Below, one piece after another: positions 1 through 11,610 of a stretch of DNA of 64,000 nucleotides. Origin of the DNA: Viola odorata. Lineage: Eukaryota > Streptophyta > Magnoliopsida > Malpighiales > Violaceae. Each line of letters starts with the position of its first letter. Position 1 is the first letter of the stretch. The translations under genes were made by a program, and so were the position numbers. The notes beneath the pieces are model-generated. The model did no database searches. It was not told the DNA's origin and was given only the letters and a program-made list of their open reading frames with translations. The stretch lies in NCBI GenBank assembly GCA_963691705.1, contig OY829542.1:25344579-25408578 (forward strand). The letters are read 5' to 3'.

Positions 1-3000
1 AAGATTTCTACTGTTATAAAGGTGGTACAACAAAACCTAACGTAATTCATAAAATCCATAAACCAAAACACCCCCTTAGTTTTTACTTTTGTTTCCAAAA
101 ACTTATGCTACAGCTATCCAAAAAAACAGTTCAAGTTCGATTTCAGCCTCAACTATTAACTGACCCCCTAGTTTAAAAACACCCCTCAATGCCATCTACA
201 TAAACCCTACAGCCTAGAATCAACAAAAAGTGTACCGAAAAAAAAAACTCCATAGATCAAAAGTATGGATGGGTGTATATAGTGAAATTCGGACAGATGA
301 CTGCATAGAAGACACACCATGATGCAAACTTCCAATGCAATTATTTTTCATTAATCATATCCATTAAACAAAATTTTCATAATACAGCCAGCGAAGGGAT
401 TTGAACAATACAGAAACTGCAATAAGTTTTACAAAGCACAGATAAACCAAGACAGTCAACATGAATGGTCATTCTTTAGTTATATCCTTCGTTCAAGTTA
501 ACACATATTTGCAAGACAGGATCCAAAACTTGTATACCTTAAGAATTGAAGCACAAACTATTGGATTTGTCATGATATAGGCCTAGATCCAATCCCAGTT
601 AACAAATAATCAGCAAGCAGAAATAGAGAGTAAAACTAATAGTATAACTCTCAAAAGAATCCATTCAACAGACTTGTTATTCCAGAGAATTGGCTTGTGT
701 TTCAAGTTTGTGTGAGGCGATGAACCCTGACGTGTGACTCATAATAAGCCTAGCTGTGATATTTAGTTTTGTTTATAATCCGTTCTTTATTTTGCTTTCA
801 AACCTCTACTGACACAGTAATCTGAGATGCTATTCACAGCGAAATTTCAACCATCAAAACAGCCTTAAACCAATATATAAACCATAGAAGCAACCTACCT
901 ATCCAAACAATCCTAAAGCTTAAGTTCAGCCTGAAACACAAGAAAATCCCCACAAAACAGAGCTCTGTCTGGACTCTGGAAAACCTCTAGGCAGTCCCGC
1001 ATCACTTCTTTCATGTTTAAACACACCACCGCCCATCATTGTACCATTCAGAACCATAAACTAAAAAATACATCCTAGCCTTTATTACCCCTTTCAACTA
1101 ACCATCCATTAAACTTCCATATACCTTAACCCTAGATTTTTTTTAATTTTTTTATGAAATCTTGACCCCTAGGCCTAGATCATTGTAGCATGCTTTGTAG
1201 GCACTAACCCTAAATTCTACACATATTTGATCAGCCATTCCACCAGTTGCATTATCATAAGGAATAAACAGAAAATAACCTACTTTTCAGTTTTCCATAA
1301 TTTCATGCAACCAGGACCTATTCCCTGCCACATCCCTTCCTTTCTTTATCCTCTAAAAAATAATCCTGCATCCATCGTTTTTAACCAAAAATACTATTAA
1401 TTTTAAGCCCTGTCTTAGGACAAGAACATCTATTAAGTACTTTAACAATTCTGCTGCATCTACCAAATTTTTCATAAACTAGTACTCCATAAAGCCTGCA
1501 CTCCTTGTTTTACTGAAAAAAGGATCCAGTATAAATAATTATGTATAGCATCACCTTTGAACTAAGGAAGATAAATGTCAACTTATTGGCCATCTTTAAA
1601 GGGTAGTTTGTCTCTTTTTTCATGTATGGCTCACCATCCTATGTCTTAAGAATAGGAATTCCCCTACCCTTTAATTAATAAGATCAAAGTCTGTAAAGCC
1701 TAACTAACACCCTTAAGCTTGTGGTCTTGCTTTCCCTTTTAGGTGTAGTTTCCACCTTTTACTAATAAATTAGTGTTGTAGTAGTTAATCTTCAATATAG
1801 CACCTCAGAGAAATCTTTTCCTTTCTCTGATGATTTTTATGTGGAAAATTTAAGGTTAATACTTAACCTAATACAACTAACCATCCCCATGCGACATAAG
1901 AAGCAAGGCCGCCTACAAGTCCTTCGTAATTAGCACCCATGACAACCAAATGAAAGCACCAGATGCAAAAACCATTTTGATTTTCTTATATTTCTGTTGA
2001 AAAGATTTTCACTATCTAATGTGAAATTGTAATTCATTACAATTTAACCTCACCAAAAACACACTAATTTTGTACTTAAAACAAAACTTAGAAGTCACAA
2101 AAAAGTGAATCCACTCATTGAAAGATGAGCACAAGTCATAGTGTATCAAAATGTATCAATAGATAATCCAACCCTCGTCATGTTAAAATAAATATAAGAT
2201 TTTTGTGGACTACTACAACTATAAAATCAACTTTTTACAAGCATGAACTAACTAAAAAGAAAACATGATAGATGCATCACCCTTACCTCTTTTTATTTAT
2301 GGCTCTATCCCATTTAGTTACCCATATAGTAACTCCAAAATAAAGAAAAATTCATATGTAAGTACAGGAACCGAAGGCATTTAAGTGCAATGATAAGAAA
2401 AATTATTTGTTTCAATATGAAAATCAGGGATAAAACTATTGGGCCAAGTTGAAGCTAAAACTTGCATTGGTTACAATATATCATGAACCGGAACAATTGA
2501 ACCGCGCATTATAAATAAACAACAATGGATTCCATAAACAGAAAATGTTTTAACAAAAACAGATCAATTACTAGTTTACTACTTGTCATGTTCCTCTTCA
2601 TAGGAAAAAACTTTGATAGTTCTCCATACCTCCAAAGCCACAGCAGAAGTTAGTCATAAGAACATGAAAGATTTGTAATGCACTTGCGTTTACCTTGGCA
2701 TGCATATTAATGAAGAAAGATCTTCATAGGCCTCAGAGTTCTTTTGAACAAGTATCCACAAAATTACACCAAAATTACATTCAAGGCTACCCACAGATTT
2801 TATCTGAATGAATCATAAGCTTATGGGTTCAAGCAGGCAAATTTCCACATCCAGCTATAACCACCCCATTAAAACTAAAAATATTCCATCACCCTAGAAA
2901 CCAGCAGCAACATCTAAGCATGAGTAGACATAAAATAAAATAAAATAGCAACGCCTTTCAACAAGTGAGTGTGTATGAAAGCATGAATACAGAGAGAGAC

Positions 3001-3006
3001 ACATGC
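1..3006 (-). other. AT-rich non-coding DNA, probable intron of the minus-strand gene starting at 3237
   Basis: No convincing coding stretch is visible on either strand. The sequence is AT-rich with scattered T- and A-runs and no LTR, TIR or RNA gene that I can recognise. Because a coding exon on the minus strand ends at about 3007 in a splice-donor-like sequence, this stretch is best read as the large first coding intron, or as intron plus exons too short to recognise. This is inference; a transcript alignment would settle it. Confidence 0.4.
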
Positions 3007-3237
3007 CTGGTCTGCAGATTTACAAGCATCTTCAACAGAAACTCTCACATCTTCATGACTCCTACACTCCCAACTCAATGGTGTGCGCTTTCTCCTCTTG
3101 TAAGTTTGAAATCTTTTGCTGTCTGCGCTTCCCTCACTACCATTATACTCAAACCCATCATTCACTGCTTCGTTTTTCAAGCCTTGAACTCTCTCATGCA
3201 TATTCTCCCCATTGCTTGTTCCAACTTCACCAGCCAT
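3007..3237 (-). CDS. First coding exon of an unrecognised plant gene
   Basis: An open frame of 77 codons starts at the ATG at 3237-3235 and begins MAGEVGTSNGEN. It is hydrophilic, rich in Ser, Glu and Asn, and has a basic patch FQTYKRRKRT near residue 45 that could act as a nuclear localisation signal. The frame runs on past 3007, but composition changes to a hydrophobic low-complexity tail, so I end the exon at CAG|GCATGT, which would be a GC-type (GC-AG) donor. Upstream, a 5'UTR intron is visible (donor GTATGT at 3713, acceptor TTATTGTAG at 3245), which supports this ATG as the real start. I do not recognise the family; a nuclear protein is a guess from composition. Confidence 0.5.
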
Positions 3238-3244
3238 TTCTTCA

Positions 3245-3713
3245 CTACAATAACAAGAGAAAACCCTAATTTACAAAAATATGGTTTCGCTGGCACACCC
3301 ACATTGAAAATTTCAAAAATTAAGCAAATTAACGAATACCCAGTTCAGAATATCCAGGAAAAATGCAAAAAAATACCCAGTTCAGAATATCCAGGAAAAA
3401 TGCAAAAAGAAACAGAATTTAAGTCGATATAGTTAAAAGTAAGGGACACTCTCTGTTTGGTAGCCAAGAAAACACAAGAAAAGAGAGGGACTGACAAAAA
3501 GAGATACACATTAAGATTGCAGTTTGTAAGGTCAATTTAAAGGCAAACACACGCAAGATAACTCGATATGTAAGATTGCGATTCATAGTCTAGAAATGAA
3601 GACTAAGATTGGAAACATAAGTGTACTTCAATTTTTACATCGGTTTCCCAGTTTCTCAGTTACCAAAAGAGCATATGCAAAAGATGAACAAATGTGAGGG
3701 AAAAAGAACATAC
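3245..3713 (-). other. Probable 5'UTR intron
   Basis: On the minus strand the leader reads CACCGTG|GTATGTTC at 3713 (strong donor) and TTATTGTAG|TGAAG at 3245 (pyrimidine-poor but canonical acceptor), eight bases before the ATG. The exon upstream (3714 to about 3850) contains a purine-rich GGGAGAGAGGGAGAGAG tract in the plus orientation, i.e. a CT-rich leader on the transcript, as is common in plant 5'UTRs. Confidence 0.45.
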
Positions 3714-3849
3714 CACGGTGATGAATTTCGCCGGAAGTTGAGAATTAAAACCTAAAATTTAACTGTTAGAAAAGGAATTGCCTTGTTCTTTTCTTCCTCG
3801 GTATTCTGCGTTTGGGAGAGAGGGAGAGAGGGGAACTAGGCTCTGCAGT

Positions 3850-4530
3850 CTGAAAATACCGGTCTCTTATCCTACTGCATTTTCAAGTTTTTAGTAACGG
3901 AGTCTTCCTTCTTTTTACATTTTCCTTCCACGGGCTTTGGGTTCTTACTTTTTACTCCTCGTTTTCTTTTATAACGGAGTCTTCCTTCCAACCTGTTTTA
4001 AAAAAAATAAAAAAATAAAAAATAAAATAAAGACTAGTGCTTTGTATGGGAACTTAAGTGCATAAAGAAAAAAAGGGGAAGTTTAACTAGGGAAAAGAAA
4101 GGAAAGGAAAGGAAAAGAAGGGAACTTGTAAAAAAAAATTCTTGTATGGCTGCAACTTTTATATACAAGGGAAAATGAAGGAAATTTTAAAATTTGTGTA
4201 TGGCAACATAGATGGAAAGGAAAGGAAGTTTAGTTATTTTTACCACTTTACCCTTATTGTCTATTCAGATTATAATTAAAGAAAAACAGAAGTGACCAAC
4301 AAAAAATCACTACCAACAAAATAATAATATCACGTTAGTAACTATTTTATTTTATTTCCATTTTATTAAAAATGTACATTAAAACTCCTCCCTGTGCATA
4401 ATGCACCGAAAATTCTCTCCTCTGCACCATACAATCCAAAATTAATATTTGCAAAATGATATTTCTGTTTGCATGGGAACATTATGGAGTATTAGAATTA
4501 CCAAAATTAATTTGACATTACATTATCAAA
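3850..4530. other. Intergenic stretch, A/T runs and purine-rich arm
   Basis: There is no gene here. It holds poly-A/T runs near 3990-4030, a (GGAAA)n purine tract at about 4080-4125 followed by CTTGTATGG, and a second GGAAAGGAAAGG block near 4210. These are discussed as possible inverted arms matching 7850-7990. Confidence 0.4.
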
Positions 4531-4604
4531 TCCGTTGCACAACGGTTAGGATACTTGACTTTCACCCAAGCATCCAGGTCCGATTCCGATTCCCAGTATT
4601 GGAA
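4531..4604 (+). tRNA. Degenerate tRNA-Glu (UUC) or tRNA-derived SINE head
   Basis: The segment begins TCCGTTG and ends TATTGGAA, like plant glutamate tRNAs. It contains GGTTAGGATA (D-loop side), the anticodon arm with loop CTTTCAC (anticodon TTC), and a T-arm-like CGATTCCGATTCCC. The D-stem is shortened and the T-arm carries a small duplication, so it is unlikely to fold into a functional tRNA. A T-run follows immediately, which could act as a Pol III terminator. It may be a pseudogene or the head of a tRNA-derived SINE. Confidence 0.6.
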
Positions 4605-4953
4605 TTTTTTTGGTATGTTTTCTAGTTAAAATCACATGTTCCCATCCGAAATTTGTTTGAAATACATGCAAAACAGAAATAGGTAAATAGCTCCACATTC
4701 ATAATCATGTTTTTTTCATAATCATTGTTTCAACTGTGCTGGAATGTAGAATATTTGATGAGCATCGATCTAGAGATTAGTAAAGATATACAAAAATCAG
4801 CTCCATCTTTCAGCGTTTGCAAAATGAAAGAGATGTTGCTGCCTAGATCGATCGATAATAAATTGCTCCAAAACCAGAAGTACCGCGCAAAAAGAGATGC
4901 TCCAAAATCGCCACAACTAGAGTTTTAATAATGCGCACCTATGCATAATGACT

Positions 4954-6022
4954 TCAATCTGATGTACCAAACATTTGGTGCATCAAATAATCCTTGCGCT
5001 CTGATACTGGACATCTAAAAAAATTTCTTACCCTTGTAGCATCTTCCGTGAGAAAGTCATAGGCTTTATAGCGAACATGAACCTCAACTCCAATTCTCAG
5101 CAGCTCTTCATACACTTCTTCCTCCGAATAAACACGCACCCGTGTTTTTTTTGCAATTTTATTTCTCTCATCTGCAATTGAGTTCCCTTTTTCAAGTTGT
5201 TTAGCAACACTTTCAAGAGCAACGCTCACTTCCGAATAATCCTTTTGACTGGTCTTTCGCTTTCGCTTATTTGGAGATGTCACCGAGTGACTTTCTGTAT
5301 TAACTTGTGAAGTGGGAGTAAGATTTAGAGTCACTGGTTCACTTTCAAATCCATCTAAATCATCAAAATTCTCTAGAGAAAATTCTTAGCTAGCAACTCC
5401 ACGATCAATGTCTTCAATATTATTGTTCATTGTCGGAGTACCATCCTTCATTTTTGCCCAACGACTTGCTTTCTCCTTCGCAGTCTCAGTATAATCACCT
5501 GTTGCTCTATCTTTCGCATAAAGCGAAAGTAACTTATCGTAGTGAAGAATTTCAGCATTCATTAACTTCTTTGCATGAGGATGTGCCTATAAAAGAATAA
5601 AATGAGAAGAGGTAAATATATTAAACAATTTCCTATAAATGTTATGCTAAAAATGTCATATTAAAATTTAAATGTGTTTTTACCTCGATTAATTTTTCCC
5701 AAACCTCAGGCTCTGTATCAAACTTTTTGGTAATAGGACTCCAAGAAAAACCACTTGTATGCTTGAAAGTATCATAGAATTGTGTGAATTTTTTTTTTAT
5801 AGACTTGATGCGGTTTTTCACCTTTTCCTTGTCAACTTCAAGAACTCCTGTTTTTTCACGAACTTCTTTAACTACATCATTCAGCCCTTGAGTAGTAAAA
5901 ACACCATCAATTTTTGCACCATTTCTGTCTTCGAACACAAGAGCGTCAATTAAAACTTCATCCATGCATTTTGTCCACCGCATTAAGTCTCTTTTTCCGA
6001 CATCCTTCTCTTGTGTTGTCAT
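4954..6022 (-). pseudogene. MYB/SANT-like DNA-binding domain protein (L10-interacting MYB type), premature stop
   Basis: Exon 1 (6022-5683) starts MTTQEKDVGK. It carries the tryptophan-rich MYB/SANT-like domain (WTKCMDEVLIDAL, then NRIKSIKKKFTQFYD, FSWSPITKKF and PEVWEKLIE), as in plant Myb_DNA-bind_3 proteins. Exon 1 joins exon 2 through a GTAAAAAC donor and a TTCTTTTATAG acceptor at about 5589. The join gives WEKLIE|AHPHAKKLMN, the expected family continuation. Exon 2 then hits an in-frame TAA at 5386-5388, after which the same frame stays open to 4954 (basic KRKRKTSQK region and a C-terminal helical segment). Such proteins occur as host genes and as the MYB-like partner of PIF/Harbinger transposases. 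With one stop it may be a recent pseudogene, or the gene may end early. Confidence 0.7.
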
Positions 6023-7122
6023 TATGTCTATTGCAAAATATGTACAAAGATATTATCAATGGAGATGCAACGAAACACATCCCTATTGTGATAGCTAAAT
6101 TTAAGACAAATTGATATGTGCAATAATGAATGATTCTATTTAATTTTCTTCTGCATCCTACTATCTTTAGATGATACTTATCACCGCTTGTACTAATGAA
6201 TAGAAAATGCCTGAGGAAACATGTATGAAATAAGTGGTACGAATCACATGTTTGAGCATTATAATACAGTTTACAAACAACAATGGTACCTTCAATAATA
6301 TAGGCGAGAAGAACTGCGAGAGAAATGGCCTCTGCTTCTTTTTCAACTCATCATCAACCTAAGACAATTAGGAAACAAGTAAAGCTACAAATATTTAACT
6401 GCAAATAATGTTTGGAATGAACCAAGTACTCCTATGTTATGCTTTCACCTTTCACCTTTCACCTTTCACCTTTCATGGTTAATACCTACCAGTGACAATG
6501 GTGTACTTAGTTGAAGAATGTTTTTACAGGAATTCTGAAAAATCCTTGCATTTGCATGGGGAATGATATAAAAAAGTAATAAATTATTCATCTTTTTTCT
6601 TTTTAAAAGCGTACTGTTATAGAATCAGAATTGAAAAAAGAAAAGAAAAGTTGTGGCAGTACACGTTTGATCAAAGTTGCAGCACATGTTCACCACTTTT
6701 TGTTCTGGTGATATAAGATGGAAAAAAGTAGCTTAGCTGATCAATTTCGTTTAGGTCCATTTCCAAAATTCTGCAAGTCTTGACATGGTTTCTTGATGAA
6801 AATAGTTTAGTCGATATCTAGTCATGAAAGAAAAGAGAGGATATATACAAAGAAAGATGCTGCTTTAGCCCTTATACTTACCAGTGCAAGCAAATCTATT
6901 TACTTCTTTTGATTTTTCCATTGAGATGTTGTACAATTGAGGATTTACTTCTTTTCAGTAAAAGAAACATTCAAATCACATTGAGGTTATCAGTTATCCA
7001 CACATAGGCAAACAAATCTATGTTTACTTGTTTAGGCAAATCAGACCAGCAAATCATGACAACAAAAACCCAAGAAATCAGATTTCGACCTTGAATTGGA
7101 AAAGCAAAGTCTAGGGATTCAC
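6023..7122. other. Non-coding DNA, short (CACCTTT)n repeat
   Basis: I see no reliable gene. There is a CACCTTT microsatellite near 6445-6475. On the minus strand, 6360-6292 looks like a small open block between CTTAG and GTACC, which could be an exon but matches no family I know. If the LYR gene below is intact, this is its intron. Confidence 0.35.
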
Positions 7123-7228
7123 CTCTGGAATGATCAGGGGCTCGTCTAGTAATCCTTAATGCTTGTCTATATAGCTTCAACACTCGAGCTCGAAGGAGAA
7201 AGTCCTGCAAATCCATGAAGAGAGCCAT
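7123..7228 (-). CDS. First exon of an LYR-motif (LYRM2-like) mitochondrial protein
   Basis: The 106-nt exon begins at ATG 7228-7226 and encodes MALFMDLQDFLLRARVL followed by KLYRQALRITRRAPDHSR. This is the first helix, the LYR tripeptide with its trailing Phe/Leu-Arg pattern, and the second-helix start of complex1_LYR proteins of the LYRM2 kind. LYR proteins are small mitochondrial matrix adaptors for assembly of respiratory complexes and Fe-S clusters. The exon ends CCAGAG|GTGAAT, a good donor in phase 1. I could not find the second exon (the E-L-R-Q-containing helix) on the minus strand of this window, so the gene may be truncated, or its second exon displaced by the MYB-like locus at 4.9-6.0 kb. 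A captured exon inside a transposon is the alternative. Confidence 0.65.
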
Positions 7229-7849
7229 TGTTGATACTTTTCCTCCAAGGGGAGAAACAAAGTGAAAATGGTTACCGGAAGCAGAGATGAAGTAGATGAG
7301 CAACGGACCGGCAGATGTGTCGACGGATAGGAGGAGAAGGAGCCCACTGCCCGACCAGAACACAGCTAGCTAGTAAAGATGGAGGGTGGAGAAGAAGACG
7401 CCCACAGAAATTGAAATGAATCGGAGTCGGAGGAATGGGCACATCAAATTGCAATTCATAAGATTTTTCTTCCAATTATTTATTCAAGGAAGAATCATAC
7501 AATCGTAAAGAAAAAGCAAGAACAAATACACAAAAGAAGGCACTATAATATATACGATCTCTACGATCGTAGCGAGAGAAGAAATGCAATACGGTCAAAA
7601 CAGAGGAGAAGGAAGAAAAACCTGGCCACTGACAACAGCAACAGTTGAAACAAAACCTAGCTGGAGAGCAGCTTGAGAAGGAAGAAGAGGAAAGGTTGCT
7701 CAGTTTGAGAAGGACAAAGAGGAGTTGCTCTGCTTGAGAAAGAAAAAAAGAGGGTATTTACGGGAAGTGTCAATTTTTATATATAATTTCCTTCCTTTTC
7801 CTCCCACATTTGGGAGGAAATTTTTGGTGGGCCAGGAAGAAAGTTTGGG

Positions 7850-7990
7850 CAATTTATTTCCCTTCCTTTCCCTCCCATTCCCTTTCATTCCCTTCTACTC
7901 TTTTTTTCCCATACAAGGAAAAGTAAGAAAATTTACTTTCCTTTCCTTTCCTTTCCACCCTAATCCCTTCTTCCTTTCCCTCCCAGTCTG
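7850..7990. repeat. Pyrimidine-rich arm, inverted relative to the purine arm near 4.1 kb
   Basis: The plus strand has CCATACAAGG followed by (CTTTC)n and TCCCTTCTTCC. Read on the other strand this gives (GGAAA)n then CTTGTATGG, the same order and motif as at about 4085-4148. The arms bracket 3.7 kb containing the MYB-like gene and the LYR exon. They could be the ends of a DNA transposon, but the match is low-complexity and no target duplication was identified. Confidence 0.3.
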
Positions 7991-8011
7991 GTACAGTTTG
8001 CTCATAGGAAG

Positions 8012-9055
8012 GTGGAGTCGTATGTACCACAAGTGCCCTTACTTCCTATTCCCCAAAAGGAGCATCAATGGCGTAAGGAGGATAGAGGACGTTGGGATGG
8101 TAGAAGGGGCGAAAATGATAAAGATATATCTCCAGGAAGGAGTGAAAGATCCAGCAGTAGGAGGCATCGAACTCGCTCACCAAGGAGCCGCAGTCCGACT
8201 CCCAGGCGGCATTTGGAGGTATCCCCACCTCGGCATGTGCGGGAAATCCTTGATGATACTTCTGGCCATCCCTTTAGCCTGCGTATAAGGCGTCACAGAG
8301 TTAGTAGATATGTGAAGCTCCCCTCAGAATCCTATGATGGCACTAAAGATCCCATATCTCACCTTAACAAAGTGAAGGATTTTGTGCAATTCCAGACTCA
8401 CAGTGACGCTGCTTTGTGTCAAATATTTGTAATGACCCTGTCAGGGGTCGCGCACTTATGGTTTGAAGGTCTTCCGGATGGGTCTATTGATAGTTTCTCG
8501 CAGCTGGAATCTAAATTCAGGAGTCGATTCAGTACTGCCGTCTCTATCAGGAAGTCTGTCACAACTTTGTTCGACCTACACAGGAAACCTCAGGAATCCT
8601 TGAGGAGTTTCCTCCATTATTTCGACACCGAGATGTCGCTAACGCCAGGTGTAACGGTTGATTTCGCCATCGAAGCCTTAAAGCGAAACTATTATTATGG
8701 AAAGCTCAGAGATGCTTTAATGGTTGACCCGCCAGCGACTTTAGATGCATTAAGGCTAAAATCCCACAACTATGCGAGGATGGAAGAGGAAGAGAATAGG
8801 GACATGATTCGGAACATGCAGCAGCCATGCCTCCAGCCCATAACGCTCTTATTCCAGCTACTTCTGAAGATCGGTTCGTTCATGATTACGCTCAGCGAAA
8901 GGATCACATTCCTAGGACATCTAACCGAAGGAGAGGCAACTCCTCAAAGGGAAAATCTGGTGACTCCTCAACCCAGCGGCAGGGTGATCCTTCTAAGGGA
9001 TGAGTTTATGACTCAGATCTTCCTTCCTTCGTTCTACCCAGAGCAGAAATACTAG
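8012..9055 (+). pseudogene. gag: Tat gag, N-terminal and central part
   Basis: The open frame encodes an Arg/Ser-rich start (SERSSSRRHRTRSPRSRSP), then the retrotransposon gag core (YDGTKDPISHLNKVKDFV, WFEGLPDGSIDSFSQL, LHRKPQESLRSFLHYFD). Gag proteins assemble the cytoplasmic particle in which reverse transcription occurs. After about residue 270 the frame leaves homology. The continuation is in another frame from about 8815 and contains a TGA near 9000, so one frameshift and at least one stop separate this part from the zinc-finger-like part downstream. The first methionine here is probably internal to the original gag. Confidence 0.85.
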
Positions 9056-9060
9056 CAATA

Positions 9061-10281
9061 GTGGAGCAGCGAAACCTGCCCATCCGTTATCCGGCCCCTA
9101 TAAGACCGGGGGTAACCCTGGGGAGAAGAGAAAACGCCTATTGCAAATTTCACAAAGCTAAAGGACATTCTACCGAGGCATGTAGAGAACTCAAATCGGC
9201 GATAGAGCGCTTGGTGGAGGAAGGCTATCTGGGAGAATTCGCCGTGAAAACACGAGAAGAAGCCAAGAATAACCCAACAAGTAGACTGGCCGATGGCAGA
9301 GCGACACCTTCCCGCCCCCCAGGCCACGACACTGGTCCTACGGGAGGAAGCGGGGAAATGCTCACGATTGATGACGAGGACGTCCCCATCATTAACATCA
9401 TCGTTGGAGGCACACCTTACCTGGATGAGTCCGCACAGCTGACACCCGCGCCAGGGGATAAGCGGAAGCGAGCAGGCATGTCAATAAAAAGTGAAGTGAT
9501 AAGTGCCTTGGATCGTATGATATTATCCTTTTCTGAAGAAGACGAGAAAGGCGTGGTATATCCGCAGAATGATGCGTTAGTGGTTACACCCATTATCGCT
9601 AGTCATGGAGTTAGAAGAACTCTGGTTGACAACGGAAGCGCCGTAAACCTGTTCTCACTGGAAGCTTACAATCTTCTGAAGCGTCCAGATAACGAGCTAA
9701 CGCCTTGTAAAAAACCCATTATTGGGGTAGACGGAGTCCCTATCCCAGTGACTAGAGTAACTACCTTGCCGGTATATTTCAAGGAAGATACCTCCAAACA
9801 GTCAGAGGAGCTTTTATTCTTGGTGGTGGATCTAAATCTGCCTTATAACGCCATATTGGGGCGGTCGTTCCTCAACTATTTCGGAGCGGCGATATCTCAA
9901 AAACATTTGAAGCTGAAATATCCTTCTTGGGAGGGTGTGGTCTCGATCCGAGGTAATCAGAAGTTAGCGGCTGAATGCTACCTGCTCATGACTCAGAAGA
10001 GCTGTGATAGGTACGTGTGCGTGACGGTGGACCCGTATGAACAAAATGAGGAGAAACGCACTCAACCCATAGACAAAATGACTCACATCCCGGTTAACAG
10101 GATAGATGGGGCCGTATTTCTGGTCAGCGATAACCTCAGCCCAGAGGAAAACTTTCAGTTAGCCCAACTGTTAAATAAATGCAAAGGAGAGTTTGCATGG
10201 AAACCCTCCGACATGCCTGGTATCTCGTGGGAGGTGGCGGAACATCGACTCAATGTCAACCCTGATGCAAGACCGATCTAG
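9061..10281 (+). pseudogene. pro: Tat gag C-terminus and aspartic protease
   Basis: It opens with AEILAIVEQRN-type sequence just upstream and a CKFHKAKGHSTEAC motif (C-x2-H-x4-H-x4-C), the zinc-binding-like end of Tat gag. The protease follows: LVDNGSAVNLFSLEAY (active-site triplet D-N-G rather than D-T/S-G, usual in this lineage) and the flap-side YNAILGRSFLNYF. The protease would cleave the gag-pol polyprotein. The frame continues toward RT and ends at an in-frame TAG at 10279-10281, with RT following in the same frame, so this is a nonsense mutation in a once-continuous gag-pol frame. Confidence 0.88.
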
Positions 10282-11610
10282 CATAAACGACGTGTTTTCT
10301 CGATCGAAAAAGCAATGGCCATCGAAAAGGAAGTCGCAAAACTTCTTGACGCTGGCTTTATTAGAGAAGTGAAATATCCCACCTGGCTGGCTAACCCTGT
10401 CCTAGTTCCCAAGCCCAGCGGGGAGTGGCGTATGTGCATTGACTTCACGGATTTAAATGACGTTTTCCCTAAAGATTGTTACCCATTTCCCCGAATTGAT
10501 CAGCTGGTTGATCAAGCTGCCGGGTATGCATACTTGAGCTCGTTAGATGCCAACTTGGGGTACTACCAAATCCCCATGGCCAAGGAGTATGAGGAGAAAA
10601 CTGCTTTCATCACTCCCAAGGCCACTTATTGCTACACGGCGATGCCTTTTGGGTTGAAAAATGCTGGAGCCACCTTCCAGCGAATGGCGAATCAAGTCTT
10701 TGAAAAACAGATCGGGCGAAACGTAGAGGCGTATGTCGATGACATACTGATCAAAAGCCGAAGCTTCAAAGATCACTTGTCTGATCTGGCGAAAGTCTTC
10801 GAAGTGATGAAGCAATATCAAATGAAGTTGAACCCCAGGAAGTGCATGTTTGCCTTTGAAACGGGCAAATTCTTAGGTTACGTGGTCAGTCAAAAGGGGA
10901 TTCACCCAATCCATCAAAAATCAAAGCCATCCAAGACATGATATCCCCTCAAACTGTAAAAGAGATCCAGAAGCTGACGGGGCGTGTGATCGCGTTGGGA
11001 CGGTTTATCTCTAAGCAAGGCGAGAGGTGTCTTCCTTTTTTCAAGGTTATACGCAAAAACCCATTTTTGGATGGACTACAGAATGCGAAAAAGCATTCGC
11101 AAGCCTGAAGGCTTACCTATCATCTGATTTAGTATTGACAAGACCAGAGCCTGGCGATATCCTGTACTTATACCTTGGGGTTGCTGACGAAGTGGTCAGT
11201 GCGGTCCTTGTGCGAGATGACAATCATACGCACCACCCGATATACTTTGTAAGCCACATCCTGAAAGATGCCGAGCTGAGATATGCCCGAATTGAGAAAA
11301 TAACATTCGCATTGGTGCAAGCCATGCGGAAAATGGGCGGTATTTTCAAGCTCACACTGTCATTGTGCTTATGGATCAACCTTTAAAAAGGATATTCCGG
11401 AAGCCCGAATCCTCGGGGAGAATGCTGATTTGGGCTATCGAGCTTGAACAATATGGCTTGCACTATCGATCCCGACCATCTGTGAAGGCTCAAATCCTAG
11501 CGGACTTTATCGCGAAATGCACCTTCACGCCGGATCCGTTGACAGAGTTGACAGAAAAGGAAAAAGAAGAGCTGGATCTCCCCTTCCCTGAAACCTACAC
11601 TGACCTGTAG
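10282..11610 (+). pseudogene. pol: Tat reverse transcriptase and first RNase H
   Basis: RT motifs are in order: LLDAGFIREVKYPTWLANPV, GEWRMCIDFTDLN, YQIPMAKEYEEKTAF, MPFGLKNAGATFQ, and the catalytic YVDD box in EAYVDDILIKS. A -1-type frameshift near 10905 moves the thumb/connection into the frame seen from 11027 (ISKQGERCLPFF). RNase H follows (HHPIYFVSHILKDAELRYAR), with a second frameshift near 11335 before the QPLKRI/SSGRMLIWAIELEQYGL segment. The frame ends at TAG 11608-11610, just before the second RNase H. The enzyme copies the element RNA into DNA; this copy cannot encode it. Confidence 0.9.
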
